From the NCBI GenBank assembly GCA_947625445.1, contig CANQOM010000100.1, positions 1 through 6,196 of the forward strand: a DNA stretch of 6,196 bases, given 5' to 3'. Shown piece by piece: positions 5,579-6,196 of this stretch. This DNA is from Candidatus Gastranaerophilales bacterium. Its GTDB lineage: Bacteria; Cyanobacteriota; Vampirovibrionia; Gastranaerophilales; Gastranaerophilaceae. Positions within the stretch are counted from its first letter, which is position 1. Each line of letters opens with the position of its first letter. The notes under the pieces are model-generated. The model searched no databases. It saw only the letters and a program-made list of their open reading frames with translations, and was not told the origin of the DNA. Both the position numbers and the translations under genes were made by a program.

Positions 5579-6196
5579 TTACCCCTGCTCAAAATTATAA
5601 TTTAGTGATTCACCTATTGTATCAACTGCTTCTACTCTAATATCCGTAATAAGTTCTGAATATGATATTACAACAATAGTCGGAATATGTCTTTCCAATA
5701 ACTGATACAAAGGCAGTCTTATTCTGGGTGAGCATAATATTACAGGCTGCACATTTATATTTTGATGAGCTCTAATCAATGTAGATGCGGCTGATTCAAT
5801 TAATTCTTGAACTTGTAATGGATTAAGCAGGAACATTGTACCCAGTTCTGTTCTTTGACAACTGTCATCCAATGTTTTTTCCCATTCAGGCGAAAGAGTC
5901 AATGCGTATAATACTTTTTCAGGAGTACAGTTTGCAAGACATATCTGTCTGCCCAGTGCAGCTCTCAGTCGTTCTGACAAAATATCCGGTTCTTTTGAAA
6001 ATCTTGCATAATCACATAAACGTTCAAATATATATATAATGTCTTTTATTGAAACTTTTTCTCTAATTAGGTTAACAAAAATTTTCCTTAAATCACTGGT
6101 TGAAATAATAGTAGGTACAAGGTCATTAACAAGTGTAGGGTCTTGGCTTTTTACAAGTTCCATTAGCTTTAATACATCTGTTTTCGTCATAATTTC
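5579..6196 (-). CDS. flhA: Flagellar export gate protein FlhA, C-terminal part (5' end beyond the window)
   Basis: FlhA is the large inner-membrane gate protein of the flagellar type III exporter. Its cytoplasmic C-terminal ring docks export chaperones and cargo. Only the last 205 codons are visible. The methionine at 6190 is internal, because the frame stays open to the window edge and family similarity starts immediately (DVLKLMELVKSQDPTLVNDLVP). Counting from that Met, the FHIPEP-family blocks are VSIKDIIYIFERLCDY (46-61), SKEPDILSERLRAALGRQI (65-83), QPVILCSPRIRLPLYQLLER (148-167) and VISYSEL (174-180). These are the last subdomains of the cytoplasmic region; the membrane helices lie outside the window. 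The stop is directly followed by the fliI ATG. The injectisome homologue SctV is the alternative, since sctV-sctN pairs are also known, but the similarity to FlhA and the FliI-like neighbour favour flagella. Confidence 0.85.
   Translation of the reverse strand, partial: EIMTKTDVLKLMELVKSQDPTLVNDLVPTIISTSDLRKIFVNLIREKVSIKDIIYIFERLCDYARFSKEPDILSERLRAALGRQICLANCTPEKVLYALTLSPEWEKTLDDSCQRTELGTMFLLNPLQVQELIESAASTLIRAHQNINVQPVILCSPRIRLPLYQLLERHIPTIVVISYSELITDIRVEAVDTIGESLNYNFEQG

Noticed and set aside
5836..6039. Plus-strand open frame of 67 codons
   Set aside because: It is antisense to the conserved FlhA C-terminal domain, with no ribosome site or recognisable features.
5579..6190. A complete 203-residue gene starting at the ATG at 6190
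   Set aside because: The frame continues open to the window edge and the sequence matches the interior of the FlhA cytoplasmic domain, so this methionine is internal to a longer gene.
1..6196. CRISPR arrays, tRNA or rRNA genes, insertion sequences, attachment sites
   Set aside because: No regularly spaced direct repeats, cloverleaf-like sequence, transposase-like protein or terminal inverted repeats were seen.

Overview
This is an AT-rich bacterial window with six genes, two of them cut by the window edges. The DapB protein, recognised from memory of the family, resembles cyanobacterial DapB closely along its length. Combined with low GC, flagellar export genes and no photosynthesis genes, this suggests a non-photosynthetic relative of Cyanobacteria (Vampirovibrionia/Melainabacteria, for example a gut Gastranaerophilales). 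That placement is an inference; a low-GC Firmicute is the main alternative.

Left part, minus strand (about 3332 down to 1): a cluster reads leftwards. It starts with a 74-residue unknown protein, then an 84-residue unknown protein, a 109-residue unknown protein, and finally a very large gene that runs off the left edge. The large gene is open for all 781 codons visible and encodes a B12-binding-type radical SAM protein (TIGR03960 type) fused to a DUF2344 (TIGR03936) domain. Its start overlaps the stop of the 109-residue gene by one base, so the two are probably translated together. Two good sigma-70-like promoters with the same 17-base spacing are visible, one before the 74-residue gene and one in the gap before the 84-residue gene.

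Middle, plus strand (3431-4228): dapB, the lysine/diaminopimelate pathway reductase, is transcribed divergently from the 74-residue gene. The 171-base gap between them holds a perfect 16-base palindrome that may be an operator.

Right part, minus strand (6196 down to 4229): the C-terminal end of flhA, the export-gate membrane protein, is followed with no gap by fliI, the export ATPase. Both belong to the flagellar type III secretion apparatus and are almost certainly co-transcribed and translationally coupled. fliI and dapB converge with their stop codons directly abutting and with no terminator hairpin between them.

Nothing here forms an obvious new defence or mobile system. The least explained material is the set of three small unknown proteins leading into the radical SAM gene.
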